A stretch of 64,000 nt of DNA from Effrenium voratum (GCA_963377175.1 CAUJNA010003294.1:1668501-1732500), one strand, 5' to 3'. Positions 47,701 to 55,536 are shown, counted from the first letter of the stretch. The notes: generated by a model not told the origin, from the sequence alone. Numbers and translations are program-made.

Positions 47701-48061
47701 GTTGTTTAATGTTGGAGTAGTCCTTGCACGGTGGGCCACCGGTGAAGAGGATAATGTGTCTCTCGTGATTGGGTATGTCCTGGATGATCGCAGCCAGTTG
47801 TTCGATGTCAAAATCTTCTACGGCGCCCATGTGCGTCGTGGGGAAGAGTGAATGAGGTAGCTGATTGCAGGACTGATCGGTTTCCCACCGGAAACAGTGG
47901 GAGACGTTGGCGCCCAGTTGGTGCAGGGCAAGTGACACTGTGCCGATCCCGTCGAAAACTGAGATCAGGATAATGGGCGTGTGTTGTATGAGTTGTCTGG
48001 TAAGATGGAGGCAACGCGCCGGGTCGGCTCCAGGGGACTGGTCCCCTGGGCCGTGCTGTCC
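44708..48061 (-). CDS. Pol: DNMT3-like cytosine methyltransferase - reverse transcriptase - RNase H
   Basis: 1117 codons following the Gag TAG in the same frame; no ATG is needed if the stop is read through. The methyltransferase (about 25-350) has motif I SVFDGIGTVSLALHQLGANV, catalytic TGGPPCKDYS (Cys ~112), LLENVVPH (motif VI), IISRPRIWWASVD (motif VIII) and MMGFPRGWT...LGNSWHVPT (IX-X). FDGI, GGPPC and ENVV resemble DNMT3 more than DNMT1. The reverse transcriptase (about 600-870) has HDHDGAYRQLPL (motif A) and LHYVDDYGA (catalytic YVDD, ~754). The RNase H (about 890-1075) has IIYTDAFCRQ, FLEAWAAL, QLCDNEAAKH and VPTHANIADPFSRHD. The enzyme would copy element RNA and could methylate the product. 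All catalytic motifs look intact. Confidence 0.93.
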   Translation of the reverse strand, partial: GQHGPGDQSPGADPARCLHLTRQLIQHTPIILISVFDGIGTVSLALHQLGANVSHCFRWETDQSCNQLPHSLFPTTHMGAVEDFDIEQLAAIIQDIPNHERHIILFTGGPPCKDYSNIKQHQPGRAGSQGSLFDTALSIRDDIQNRWPHQSLTLLENVVPHPEVRDDFDQLSHSMGLRPVLIDAADGQIISRPRIWWASVDWESLPATLSRHTPWQLSLDTQLFPPVLFNPIAAELQPDCHIRDFDPPSVLTHGQLFHCLTTQASTDEGRPPPRSQQLPDDTWQRWQADHKQFAPWQYQQKYLVRKHGHDWQVATPEHREAMMGFPRGWTGPHNTDRTRNTMLGNSWHVPTAMWILFLLLLQPAFGIPPPTQRVRRGSLGMMVDLWLHNPRPWGPPPRASETLHMPQNDWQDHLTWAKHHATSLQQPQHCDPTILWAIAMQRTIPQLPQLQHNVLLDIADLRDDLTTDTLAWFEQLPPHCQRAYRQPKMITQVPLMTHLLHLLNYPQAQLLHEELSLGFDLLGPLRPGVNWHIRHDHKYLDPCDLVELRSFNKAYIQRKLQQHKIDDHWTLMATEIAGEVAQGRMAGPFEAPTHWTSRTVPLHLFPHTSRLLPIPHRDPIVAVAFSIQQTGSDGKPKVRRGEDWRRSGHNQTCSMHDQPYHHTPDHYIQCARQYHDDAHPLHVWGHDHDGAYRQLPLAQPEVAYVLLITPDGPTLWHHHVLLFGSAASVWGYNRFGDALTALARVLTLTPALHYVDDYGAIQPSHIATSSFSSFSKLNSLLGFHMKTSKEQPPAPSHKIQGVYVDLSATHATLRPCPDRVRTLSHTLLQCLEQGGMSNDTARRTAGKCNFVTGHLFGRVGRSALAALYHKAHSTSDRIDKPTRAAILCLLNILQHSSPRSVPLSTRPRDLSIIYTDAFCRQGETVWRVKDAGDQDCLPPDWSHDNGWAAVLFSPQAQRTRVVSGALPPNLLQQVSTGTNAIYFLEAWAALIAPVIFRPWITDTYLQLCDNEAAKHAIRRGVGKHQPLNCLLGAHWTWHNRQQLQLHIARVPTHANIADPFSRHDMSLASKHHWQILEPPMHALHKRTCKIIGDIEFAHAVGFDDIKELQQFHRNHSS

Positions 48062-48064
48062 CTA
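48030..48064 (-). promoter_or_regulatory. Probable Gag-pol stop-codon readthrough site with hairpin
   Basis: TAG at 48062-48064 ends the Gag-like frame (GKNKAR*) and the same frame goes straight into pol (GQHGPGDQSP). Twelve nt downstream lies CCAGGGGACCAGTCCCCTGG (48049-48030), a perfect 9-bp inverted repeat around 2 nt (an 8-bp stem with a 4-nt loop in practice). A single in-frame UAG followed by a stable structure at short distance is the arrangement that drives gag-pol readthrough in gammaretroviruses. Alternatives are a decayed copy or a separately initiated pol. Confidence 0.65.
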
Positions 48065-49306
48065 ACGCGCCTTGTTCTTCCCGTGGGATTTGGTGCCTTT
48101 CTTGCCTTTCCCGGACCCCTTCTTTCCTTTGGGTGTGTCGCCCTTGAACGAGGGTCCTGGGGTTGTAGGCATCGAGGGGATGGCGGGGTTGGCGAATTGG
48201 GTTGGTCCCCAGGTCGCGTATGGCTGGTTGTTGTATGGGTACGAAGTGGTCTGGTACCCTTTGTTGCCCCAGGTGTGCTTGCCTCTGCCCTTGGGTTGCC
48301 GATACTGGTTACTGTTGTTCTGTGGACGTCGGGTCTCTGTCCGTGGTTGTTTCTTGGCTGGTTGCGAAAGGATGTCGTTCATCGTGGTCGTGTCGGCCAG
48401 TAGTTCCTTGGTAGCTTTGCTGAAGGTGGCCCCCGACCGCATCTTCATGGCCAGTTGCCATGTGAAGGTTTCCCAGGAGTCTTTGACTTGGAGCAAGCGC
48501 TGCTGGTGTTGACGGGTGATGCGGCAGAATTTGTCAATGAATTCGTTGATGTCGGTTTCGTCCCCGATCTGGATGAAGGTCCATGCCCATCGAATGGCCT
48601 CCAACCCGTCGAGAATCATCATCAGGTTCTGTGGGTCCCAGTCTCTGGGCGTGGTTTCGACCAGCGTGTTGTTGGAATCGAGCGTGAGGGTCCGTTCGCT
48701 CTTACGGTCCTTTGCTGAATTGTTGATTGTGCCCATGGCTGTGAATGTCCGTTGGGTGAGAATCTCTCCCAACGATGGGGCGGTGTAATGCTTGCTCTTG
48801 TGATGTTCGTGCCACATGCGAGCGATGGCGCGGTCGGCTCCGAGGATGACCTCCTCTGGGAACTTGCGGTTGTTGCCGTTGATTGTCTGTGTATTGTATT
48901 GGCGTAGGAGTTCCGCGTACACGCCCTGTGGGAGTTCCTTGGGAACTTTGGGATCCGCGGCTGGGGCGGTTTGTGTCCCTGGTGTCGTTTGTGACGGTTG
49001 GGTGTGGAGAGGAGCTGGTACAGGGGGCTGTGCATTGCGACAGCGTACCCAGGCTGCCGTGAGTGATGCCGTGGTACCGAGGACCAAGTCGTTGGTGCCA
49101 AGGTGCATGGTCTGTTGTGGGTCGCCGAATTGGACTGCTGTCGTGAAACGGGTTACCCACGTGCTCAGTGCGTCGCCATCGGCGAACATGTGGGCGAGAG
49201 CGTCAACTGACCGCACCCGTATGTGGTGAAGGTATGATCTTAACACCTCGTCATGTGCGAATCCCGCTTCGGTCAGGATGTCATCAAGTGAAGGGGGAGC
49301 CGCCAT
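48062..49306 (-). CDS. Gag-like structural protein
   Basis: 414 codons from ATG at 49306 (MAAPPSLDDILTEAGFAHDE). Helical N-terminal half, a Pro/Gln/Thr-rich linker, a second conserved-looking region (GDETDINEFIDKFCRITRQH), then a Gly/Lys/Asn-rich basic tail (KGKKGSGKGKKGTKSHGKNK) suited to RNA binding. No CCHC zinc knuckle. Its position directly before pol, in frame, supports a Gag role. Confidence 0.75.
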   Translation of the reverse strand: MAAPPSLDDILTEAGFAHDEVLRSYLHHIRVRSVDALAHMFADGDALSTWVTRFTTAVQFGDPQQTMHLGTNDLVLGTTASLTAAWVRCRNAQPPVPAPLHTQPSQTTPGTQTAPAADPKVPKELPQGVYAELLRQYNTQTINGNNRKFPEEVILGADRAIARMWHEHHKSKHYTAPSLGEILTQRTFTAMGTINNSAKDRKSERTLTLDSNNTLVETTPRDWDPQNLMMILDGLEAIRWAWTFIQIGDETDINEFIDKFCRITRQHQQRLLQVKDSWETFTWQLAMKMRSGATFSKATKELLADTTTMNDILSQPAKKQPRTETRRPQNNSNQYRQPKGRGKHTWGNKGYQTTSYPYNNQPYATWGPTQFANPAIPSMPTTPGPSFKGDTPKGKKGSGKGKKGTKSHGKNKAR

Positions 49307-49511
49307 GTGTTCGCGGGCACATTGGATGTGCCGTTGGGGCCTAAAATGGAGCCTAATTCAGCGCGGTGGACTCAGGAATCAAAGTGTCATCCAAGCTGGG
49401 TTACCAAGGCCGTTCCTTAGAGGGGGGGGTGAGAACAAAGGGAAAAGGGAAGGGGGGCCCCCCAAAAGGAAGTAGCAACGACCGGCGATCCCGCTTTTCA
49501 GGCTCCTGGTA
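49307..49511 (-). other. Retrotransposon spacer between recombinase and Gag ORFs
   Basis: 205 bp without an ORF. Contains a purine run (aggggggggtgagaacaaag on the plus strand). Confidence 0.6.
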
Positions 49512-51032
49512 TCAATCGCCTAGGTCTGAGAGCTCATCGAGGTCGGCCTGTGTGGCGAACTTGAAGCAGGATCCGCACAGGTTGTTGGTCGGCTTGGTGC
49601 GGATCTTCTTGTAGCGGCCGGTGGCATACCTCCATCCGCATTGCGTGGTCCACATAGCTGAGTTGATGCAGTCCTCGTCAGTTGCTGGCAGATGTGCCTT
49701 GTTGGAGTCGGTGTTGACGACCCAAAAGGTGTTATGCAACACGGCAATGTGCCGTTTGACCACGTCCTCGATTTGGTGTTGGAGTTCCTTCTGGGAATGC
49801 GCCACTGGTGGTCGATCGAGGTTGGACTCCTGGATGTAGCGGGCCACTGCTTCGGATCCCCATCGGCCGACGAGTTGTACGGTCTCCTTGTTGTAGCCCA
49901 GTCGTGTCAGGAACTGGGCGCCCGACACTCGGCATACGTGTTCATGGAATCGCTGTCGCAAGGTGCCGCTGGGATCGGTCCGGGTAAGGATAGTTCCGGT
50001 GAGTCCGATGACCTTGCGGAAGAGCTCGATGACGTCTGCCTTGGGGATGGCTTGTCCGTCTGGTCCGGGGAACAGTGGGTAGTCGCCCGGTGGAGTGCGT
50101 CCCAGGTGTCGATGTAGTCGTCGCATGTGACGTTGTGCTGCATGATGTGGGCACAGTCGGGACAGTGCTGGACAGGTGCACGGATGAGATCTGGTCACGC
50201 ACATGCCAGTTATGTCGTTCTTCTGGATGGGGAGTGTGAGGTATGTGCGCTTACCCAGCGCTGTCTGTTGGGTCCACAGATGGTGTACCTGTGCTGAGGC
50301 GACTTCGAGTCCCCGAAGTAGCCACCAGCAGCCGATGATGGTGACGTCGCGGGCGTAGGCGATGGAGTCGAGGCCGTCGTCCTGGTCCACGGGGAACTGA
50401 TCGGCCGACAGGAGCTCGAGTTGGAAGGAGTCCTTAAACGGTGTGGGTCCTTGTGCCCGTCGGATCGACCGGCTGACGTCGGTGATGGCCTGCTCGATGT
50501 CGGCTGCGGGGTCTTCGCCCGTAAGTCGTCGGTGTTCCTGTCGAGCCTGCGTGTAGTAGTTCTGGAAGGAGCGGTATCCGCCGGCTTTGAAGGATGCCCC
50601 CGCCGCCTTGACGAGTTTCACGGTGAGTGGGGCAGGTGGCATGTCCCAGGAATTCGCAATCTGGCACCAAGTCTTCCAGCGTGCTAATCTGGGGTCTCGG
50701 CTGGAGGGTGCGTACGTCTCGTCTTCTAGGAGTTGTAGGGCCTGCTCGCGTGAGGTAGGCGCTCCCGCCGCAATGGCTCTGTTGAGGGAGCCGTGTCGTG
50801 TGGTGTGATATGGTTGGATGTCGCGCCGGACCGGGGGCATGTAGTCAAGGACCAGTTGGTCGTCGCCCAGGAGTCGATTGATCAGGTCGTGTGGCACGCC
50901 GATCCGCACCAATGCAGCCCGGTCCATGTTGCGGAATGTCGCCAAGTCGTCTATTCCGGCTAGGGCAACGAGCGGGGCGATCGCCAGCAAGGACCGCTGG
51001 TGTAGCCATGCTCGAATGTCACGGAACGTCAT
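49512..51032 (-). CDS. Tyrosine recombinase (integrase) of the retrotransposon
   Basis: 506 codons from ATG at 51032. The catalytic domain spans about 225-400 with Arg in WWLLRGLEVA (~240), a candidate Lys in LPIQKND (~271), HEHVCRVSGAQFL giving HxxR (H365, R368), GRWGSEA with Trp in the usual His/Trp position (~391) and the nucleophile Tyr in VARYIQ (~399). A cysteine/histidine cluster (CVTRSHPCTCPALSRLCPHH, 278-297) is inserted between the first Arg and HxxR and may bind zinc. The C-terminal tail (NSAMWTTQCGWRYATGRYKK) has further Cys residues. Such enzymes join the circular cDNA to the genome through a short shared core, without target duplication. Confidence 0.92.
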   Translation of the reverse strand: MTFRDIRAWLHQRSLLAIAPLVALAGIDDLATFRNMDRAALVRIGVPHDLINRLLGDDQLVLDYMPPVRRDIQPYHTTRHGSLNRAIAAGAPTSREQALQLLEDETYAPSSRDPRLARWKTWCQIANSWDMPPAPLTVKLVKAAGASFKAGGYRSFQNYYTQARQEHRRLTGEDPAADIEQAITDVSRSIRRAQGPTPFKDSFQLELLSADQFPVDQDDGLDSIAYARDVTIIGCWWLLRGLEVASAQVHHLWTQQTALGKRTYLTLPIQKNDITGMCVTRSHPCTCPALSRLCPHHAAQRHMRRLHRHLGRTPPGDYPLFPGPDGQAIPKADVIELFRKVIGLTGTILTRTDPSGTLRQRFHEHVCRVSGAQFLTRLGYNKETVQLVGRWGSEAVARYIQESNLDRPPVAHSQKELQHQIEDVVKRHIAVLHNTFWVVNTDSNKAHLPATDEDCINSAMWTTQCGWRYATGRYKKIRTKPTNNLCGSCFKFATQADLDELSDLGD

Positions 51033-51365
51033 CTCGGGGTGATCTGTATCAAGGGCCGAGAGGGGCCAAAAATGGCTATGTAAAATGTATCAAAGGTTTG
51101 CCACACGTGGAGACAAAAGCACAATGCAAACAATCAAGGTGAGCAAAAGTCCGGGGGGATTTAGGGGTGTTTGGCTTCAAACACATGGTGCGCCTTTTGC
51201 TCTTTGCACGGGTGTCCTGACGTACTGCCAAACGAGGTTGCACTTCGGCGGCAGGTTCAGGAAGATGGGTCGTGCGAAGGCAACCGCGTTGGTCGGACCC
51301 TCCGGGCTCGCGCGGGACACGGACGCCCTTCGGGTCGTAGTGGTTGCGGTGCTGGTCGAGGTCCG
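51033..51365 (-). other. Retrotransposon spacer between ORF2 and recombinase
   Basis: 333 bp without a long minus-strand ORF. Nothing else recognised. Confidence 0.6.
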
Positions 51366-53135
51366 TCACAGGGCGCTCAAGTGGTTGAGACGGTCCGCCC
51401 CCTCGAGGTCTTGGCAGGTCCAGAGCTTGAGGCGGCAAAAGCACAGCCCCATCACTCTGGCGAGGTCCGAGGACTCAAGGATGCGGGTGGAACTGGGGTC
51501 GTAGCGATAGCGCCGCATGTCGTAGAAGGGCGTGGCGGGTTGGTGGCGTTGTCGCTTCTGGCTGGGGAGCAGGTCGACTCGGAGTGGCTTGATGCGTCCC
51601 AGGTTGCGCTGGGCGACTTGCTCCAGCTTCTCTTGGGTCCAGAAGGTCCTGTGCATGTATGGCAGTTTCTGAGCCGTCTGCATGTTGTTCATGATCATGT
51701 CGGCCAGATAGGCGCGGGGGTCCTTGGCTTGTCGCAGGTCGGATGCGATCTCGTTGATGTGGACCTTCATCTGTTGGATGAGCTTGCCGGTCGTGTCCTC
51801 CTCCCAGCGAAGAAGGTAGAGCATGTAGCGCCGGTCGTCGTCGCCGGTGATGGCCTCTGCCAATTGGTCCGTCTCGTGTGCTCCAGCGGTGGCGCGTACC
51901 ACGAGGCACTTCTGGGCCGGCACGAAGCGTTCTGTGTCGTCTTGGCCGGCTGCGGTCAGGGCCTCCCCTCGGGATGCGGCTTTGGCGTCACTGTAGGTTT
52001 TCCAGGGGTGGTATTGCTGGAGGCACTCGGGACAGAAGAACTGGCCGTGCTCGGTGATGTTGGCGGTGGCGCGCAGCCAATGTGACGAATGTACCACCGC
52101 TTTGCACGACTGACGTCGGCAGATAAAGTGCTCGTCGGTGGACGGGAGGACGCGGGTGATGAAATCGGTGAGGTGTGTGGGATAGTCGTCAGAGTCCAAG
52201 AACTCAAGGAGGGTCCCGGTGCTGTTTGCGCGCAATGCCTCGGTGAGGTGCTGCCTCTCCCATTTGTGGAACATGAGGAATAGGTCTCGTCGGTCCTCGG
52301 GTGCCAGGTTGATGAGGTCGAGGCACATGGTTTCGGCGAGGAACTTGGAGTGGTCGCTGATGAGGCGGCGCAGGTGGTTGTTGGAGGTTCCGGGGTGGAT
52401 CTCGCGCAAGGAGTCCATCATGTCCATGTGGGTGTTCGTGCGGATGGTGCCGACGGCCTTGTTGGTCATGTAGTCCAAGCGGCGTCGCCATGCTCGTCGG
52501 CACAGCTTGCTGAACACCTCGAGGGTGAATGGCCGGCGGTTCTTCACGTCGAGGGCTGGTACCCTGATCCAGCGGCGGTTGACCTGGTCCCACCTGTGCA
52601 CGGTGATGTAGGCGTCGTGAGCGTCATCCGTCTCTGGCACCGCAATCTGTAAGGTCGGTGGGGCGATGGTATGGTCGCTGATCATGGCCGCGAGGTCGGG
52701 GTGCTCTGCGATGGTGTTGTACGGTGCGTGTTCTGCAATCAGGGAGTTCGGGTCGGCCAGGAGCTCCTCGAACTGGAACCACGGCACGCTACTGGTGTCG
52801 CAGGTAGCACACCCGTAGCACGCCCCGACCCACTTGTTTCGCCAGTCGGTTTCCTCTGAGAAGCAGAGGGGCATGATGTACTGGGATTGGTATGGGATCT
52901 GGCAGAACGAGCACTGCAGTGTGGCTGGTGTTGGATTCAGGTTGTGCCAGTCCAGCAGCAGGTAGCGTGTCCGCGTGTCCGGCTCGGTGTTGGTCGACTC
53001 CATGAAGAGGTCGATCGCGTCCGTGGTGGAGAGGCGGGGATTCTCGGTGCGGAAGGTCTGGAACCTCGAGAGGACGCCGGTGTTGTAGGACCGCAGGAGG
53101 AGCTCGCAGACTGCGTCGGTCTCGCGAAGTGCCAT
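51366..53135 (-). CDS. Retrotransposon ORF2, cysteine-rich protein of unknown function
   Basis: 589 codons from ATG at 53135 (MALRETDAVCELLLRSYNTG). Two candidate zinc sites: CSFC (75-78), C91 and CYGCATC (106-112) near the N-terminus; FICRRQSC (339-344) with CPEC (368-371) and nearby His residues in the middle. Other parts are helical and charged (RRAWRRRLDYMTNK; DSLREIHPG). I recognise no known family. Intact and conserved-looking within an otherwise intact element, it is likely functional, perhaps nucleic-acid binding. Confidence 0.8.
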   Translation of the reverse strand: MALRETDAVCELLLRSYNTGVLSRFQTFRTENPRLSTTDAIDLFMESTNTEPDTRTRYLLLDWHNLNPTPATLQCSFCQIPYQSQYIMPLCFSEETDWRNKWVGACYGCATCDTSSVPWFQFEELLADPNSLIAEHAPYNTIAEHPDLAAMISDHTIAPPTLQIAVPETDDAHDAYITVHRWDQVNRRWIRVPALDVKNRRPFTLEVFSKLCRRAWRRRLDYMTNKAVGTIRTNTHMDMMDSLREIHPGTSNNHLRRLISDHSKFLAETMCLDLINLAPEDRRDLFLMFHKWERQHLTEALRANSTGTLLEFLDSDDYPTHLTDFITRVLPSTDEHFICRRQSCKAVVHSSHWLRATANITEHGQFFCPECLQQYHPWKTYSDAKAASRGEALTAAGQDDTERFVPAQKCLVVRATAGAHETDQLAEAITGDDDRRYMLYLLRWEEDTTGKLIQQMKVHINEIASDLRQAKDPRAYLADMIMNNMQTAQKLPYMHRTFWTQEKLEQVAQRNLGRIKPLRVDLLPSQKRQRHQPATPFYDMRRYRYDPSSTRILESSDLARVMGLCFCRLKLWTCQDLEGADRLNHLSAL

Positions 53136-53888
53136 GTTGTGCGAAGGGGGTGCGATATCGGATACACAAAAACCAGCCTGAAAATTCCTTCGGAATTGGA
53201 GGTGGCGCTTGCCGAACTCACGCAGGAGTCGGTAGTGTGCCGGGTGTGAGTCAAAGGGGGGGGGGTTGGTCGGGCCAGGGGGGTGTGTCTAGGTGACTCG
53301 GGTCCAAGGATGGCCCGTTGATGGGGGGGATCTGTACGACGCGCCACACCGGCACAAACGTCGTGTTAGATGACACGCCACACCGGCACAAATGTCATCC
53401 CGAGGGGTGGAGCTGTCCCGTAGGACCAACTCCCTGCGGTGTGAAGGTGACCGGGGTCGGCCAGTTTGTCATCAGGGATCCGACCCGAAGAAACCGAGGG
53501 TAATCCACAGGGGATCCGAAGTGGGGTGAAAGACCGGTCGGGTTCGGGGCAGGCGAGTGGGGATTGGTCACCGCAGTATGGGCCTCAGCAGTGGGTCGGT
53601 TTGTCAAGGGGTATCCTCTCGAATCAAACAGGGGGGACGAAGAGGGTCGACCCGGGCTCGAGGCTCTCAGCGCTTTTGCGCGGTCCGAAGATGGATCTCT
53701 CTTCGGGAAAAGGGGGCCTCAGGCGGTCGCCTAGGCATGGGTGTCACCTGTGCGGTATGAGGGTCATCGCCCTATTGCTGGCCCACCATCGCACGGGACA
53801 TGGACTTGGTGGGTCAACTTAGGGTGGCGGGTTTGGAGACTCCTCGGTGCCGCCTGGTCAGTAGCGGGAGTCCTGGCTCTGCTCAGTC
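53136..53888 (-). other. Retrotransposon spacer between ORF1 and ORF2, with short direct repeats
   Basis: 753 bp, no minus-strand ORF of note. 53341-53397 holds two copies of cgccacaccggcacaaa(c/t)gtc, spaced about 34 bp. It may hold a promoter or trans-splice acceptor for ORF2; I see no proof. Confidence 0.55.
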
Positions 53889-55355
53889 TTAGAGCTCCCG
53901 GTTGAAGCGCAGGTGTCCGTCGGGGCCGAGCAGGATGCCCTCGATGGTCGCCATGGTGCGTTGTTCGGGGGTCAGGAAATTGGAAATTGTCTCAATGATG
54001 GTCTCCCCGAAGGTGATTGCCATGTTGTCCACAAAAGGGTCTCGCCGGGAGGCGCGACAGAGCTGCCTCCCGAAGGTAAGCCAGGAACAGGTCAGTTGTT
54101 GTAGCATGTGCTGCCGGTTGGCGCTGTTGAGCAGCTGGAGTTGTTGGTTAACGTGTTGCTGGATAATCCAGCGCAGCAGGCTCCTGAGAGGTGTGACCTG
54201 CGTAGTTGGTTCCACGGGTACAAGAAAAAGGCCCCCGAAGTCATTGCCGTACACATTGGTGGGGGTGCGCGAGAAGATGCCGTAGTTGGTCAGGTGCCAT
54301 TGCAAGCCGATGTGGTCGAGGACGGAGGGGAATTCCGGTAGCAGTTCCGGATTGATCAGGAAGGTGGCATCTTCGTGTACCCGCGCGCGGATGTGTCCGG
54401 CCCGCTGGGTTGACAGCAGGCCTTGTGTGCTGTCGTCACGGTCGATGCCTGGCGGCTGGAGCCACTGGACTAAGTCGTGATGTTGGTTGGATGGTGTGGG
54501 GGGTGCCGCCTTGGATGGTGTGGTGGGTTGCGGGCGTGGTGAAGGCATGTGGTGCGGGACGGGCCCGGTCGATGTGGTGGTCGCCTCCGGGAATCGGGCC
54601 TGTCTGGGAGTGTCGCGAGCCGTGGGTGTCGCGAAGTTGACGGTCCGCGGTGGTGTCATAGCTCGGGAGTATCCCGGTTGTGTGGAGCGGCCTCGCTGCT
54701 GTCGGGGGGTGTTGTTCCGTTGGCGAGACGGGTTCAATGTGCTTGGCGGGCCACGTGGTACCGCGTATGGCATCTGGTAGGTGCACGGATCGGGGTACCG
54801 AACGTTCATGTGGTGAATGGGCGTGTTCCACTCGCCGTGAAGGTGGTCGCGGAGGATTTCAAAGGCCTCCCGCCTGGACACGAAGCGCCATTCACGGTGG
54901 GCTGTGTCATAGTGGATGCCCACGCCGGTGTTGGGTCTGGCATGGTGCACGAAGCGCAGCCAGGCAAGAAGGTCACCATGCAGGACTGAGTCGCTGTGAA
55001 CATGGCGGCATTCGGCACCACTGTCGCAAAAGCCTTCTGGATGCCGGGCCTGTTGTCGAAGATGTCGGTAACAGATGTTGTCTCGTGGCATCCAACGCGC
55101 ATCAACGAACTCCGGATGCAAAAAGGCGCACTGGTGGGCAGAGGCAGGTGCACGTCCCCTGCAGCCGGAATGGTTGATGAACTGGTTGCAGACCTGATTG
55201 CCCTGCAAGATGTTGCCCGGACCGACCGCCTCGGGCAGGATCGAAAGATGGTCCTGAAGGGCCCGGTACAGTCGTTCATAATCCGGGTCGAGCTCGGTCA
55301 TTTCCATGAGCTGGTACTCCTCCACGATGGATGCGAAATTCGCTGGAGCAGTCAT
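53889..55355 (-). CDS. Retrotransposon ORF1, tandem CCCH zinc-finger protein
   Basis: 488 codons from ATG at 55353-55355 (MTAPANFASIVEEYQLMEMT). The frame is open upstream into repeat A1, but this ATG is the first one after the repeat. Two CCCH-type fingers: C56-x8-C65-x10-C76-x3-H80 and C95-x14-C110-x5-C116-x3-H120. CCCH fingers usually bind RNA. A long Pro/Thr/Arg-rich linker (RQRNNTPRQQRGRSTQPGYS) follows, then a folded-looking C-terminal domain from about 325. It could be a first Gag-type or RNA-chaperone protein. No closer family recognised. Confidence 0.8.
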   Translation of the reverse strand: MTAPANFASIVEEYQLMEMTELDPDYERLYRALQDHLSILPEAVGPGNILQGNQVCNQFINHSGCRGRAPASAHQCAFLHPEFVDARWMPRDNICYRHLRQQARHPEGFCDSGAECRHVHSDSVLHGDLLAWLRFVHHARPNTGVGIHYDTAHREWRFVSRREAFEILRDHLHGEWNTPIHHMNVRYPDPCTYQMPYAVPRGPPSTLNPSRQRNNTPRQQRGRSTQPGYSRAMTPPRTVNFATPTARDTPRQARFPEATTTSTGPVPHHMPSPRPQPTTPSKAAPPTPSNQHHDLVQWLQPPGIDRDDSTQGLLSTQRAGHIRARVHEDATFLINPELLPEFPSVLDHIGLQWHLTNYGIFSRTPTNVYGNDFGGLFLVPVEPTTQVTPLRSLLRWIIQQHVNQQLQLLNSANRQHMLQQLTCSWLTFGRQLCRASRRDPFVDNMAITFGETIIETISNFLTPEQRTMATIEGILLGPDGHLRFNREL

Positions 55356-55391
55356 GGCGGTCGAGCAGGCAGGGCAGGTAGGTCGGAAAGA

Positions 55392-55536
55392 AAAGAAAAA
55401 TTTGGCTAATTCGCCAAAATGGCGAACGGAGCATGAATCAAGCAGTGTCATCCTGCAGGCACTCAAGGTTCGAATCTGAGTGTGATTCAAATGCCTTCCG
55501 CTATCGGTTGTTACTTTTAACACAAGTGTTAACCGC
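55392..55536 (-). repeat. Split direct repeat A1 (element 5' end)
   Basis: 145 bp identical to A2. The outer end is GCGGTTAACACTTGTG on the coding strand, holding the palindrome ttaacacaagtgttaa (55517-55532) 4 bp from the terminus. The inner end holds CCGTTCGCCATTTTGGCGAA, which shares the 11-bp core GCCATTTTGGC and a preceding CCGT with the dinoflagellate spliced leader. Confidence 0.95.

Larger units (their letters stand above)
43849..55536 (-). mobile_element. Tyrosine-recombinase (DIRS-order, PAT/Ngaro-like) retrotransposon with a cytosine methyltransferase
   Basis: Complete 11,688-bp element in coding order A1 (55536-55392), five ORFs, B1 (44573-44321), A2 (44320-44176), a 74-bp spacer, B2 (44101-43849). 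The two A copies (145 bp) are identical as far as I can read and the two B copies (253 bp) differ at one base, so the insertion is recent. Split direct repeats A1...B1-A2-B2 plus a tyrosine recombinase, and no integrase, LTRs or target duplication, define PAT/Ngaro-type DIRS-order elements. These replicate via a circular intermediate that the recombinase integrates. The pol polyprotein has an N-terminal DNMT3-like methyltransferase. Capture of DNMTs by dinoflagellate retrotransposons has been reported, but I cannot say whether this family is among those described. All large frames except the Gag/pol TAG are intact. Confidence 0.93.

Noticed and set aside
46025..48403. Plus-strand ORFs opposite the pol and Gag genes
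   Set aside because: Shadows of GC-rich minus-strand coding sequence; no motifs.
51171..52085. 304-codon plus-strand ORF
   Set aside because: Antisense to the intact ORF2 of the retrotransposon and composition-driven.
43849..55536. LTR retrotransposon interpretation
   Set aside because: No LTRs, primer-binding site, protease or DDE integrase; split direct repeats and a tyrosine recombinase are present instead.
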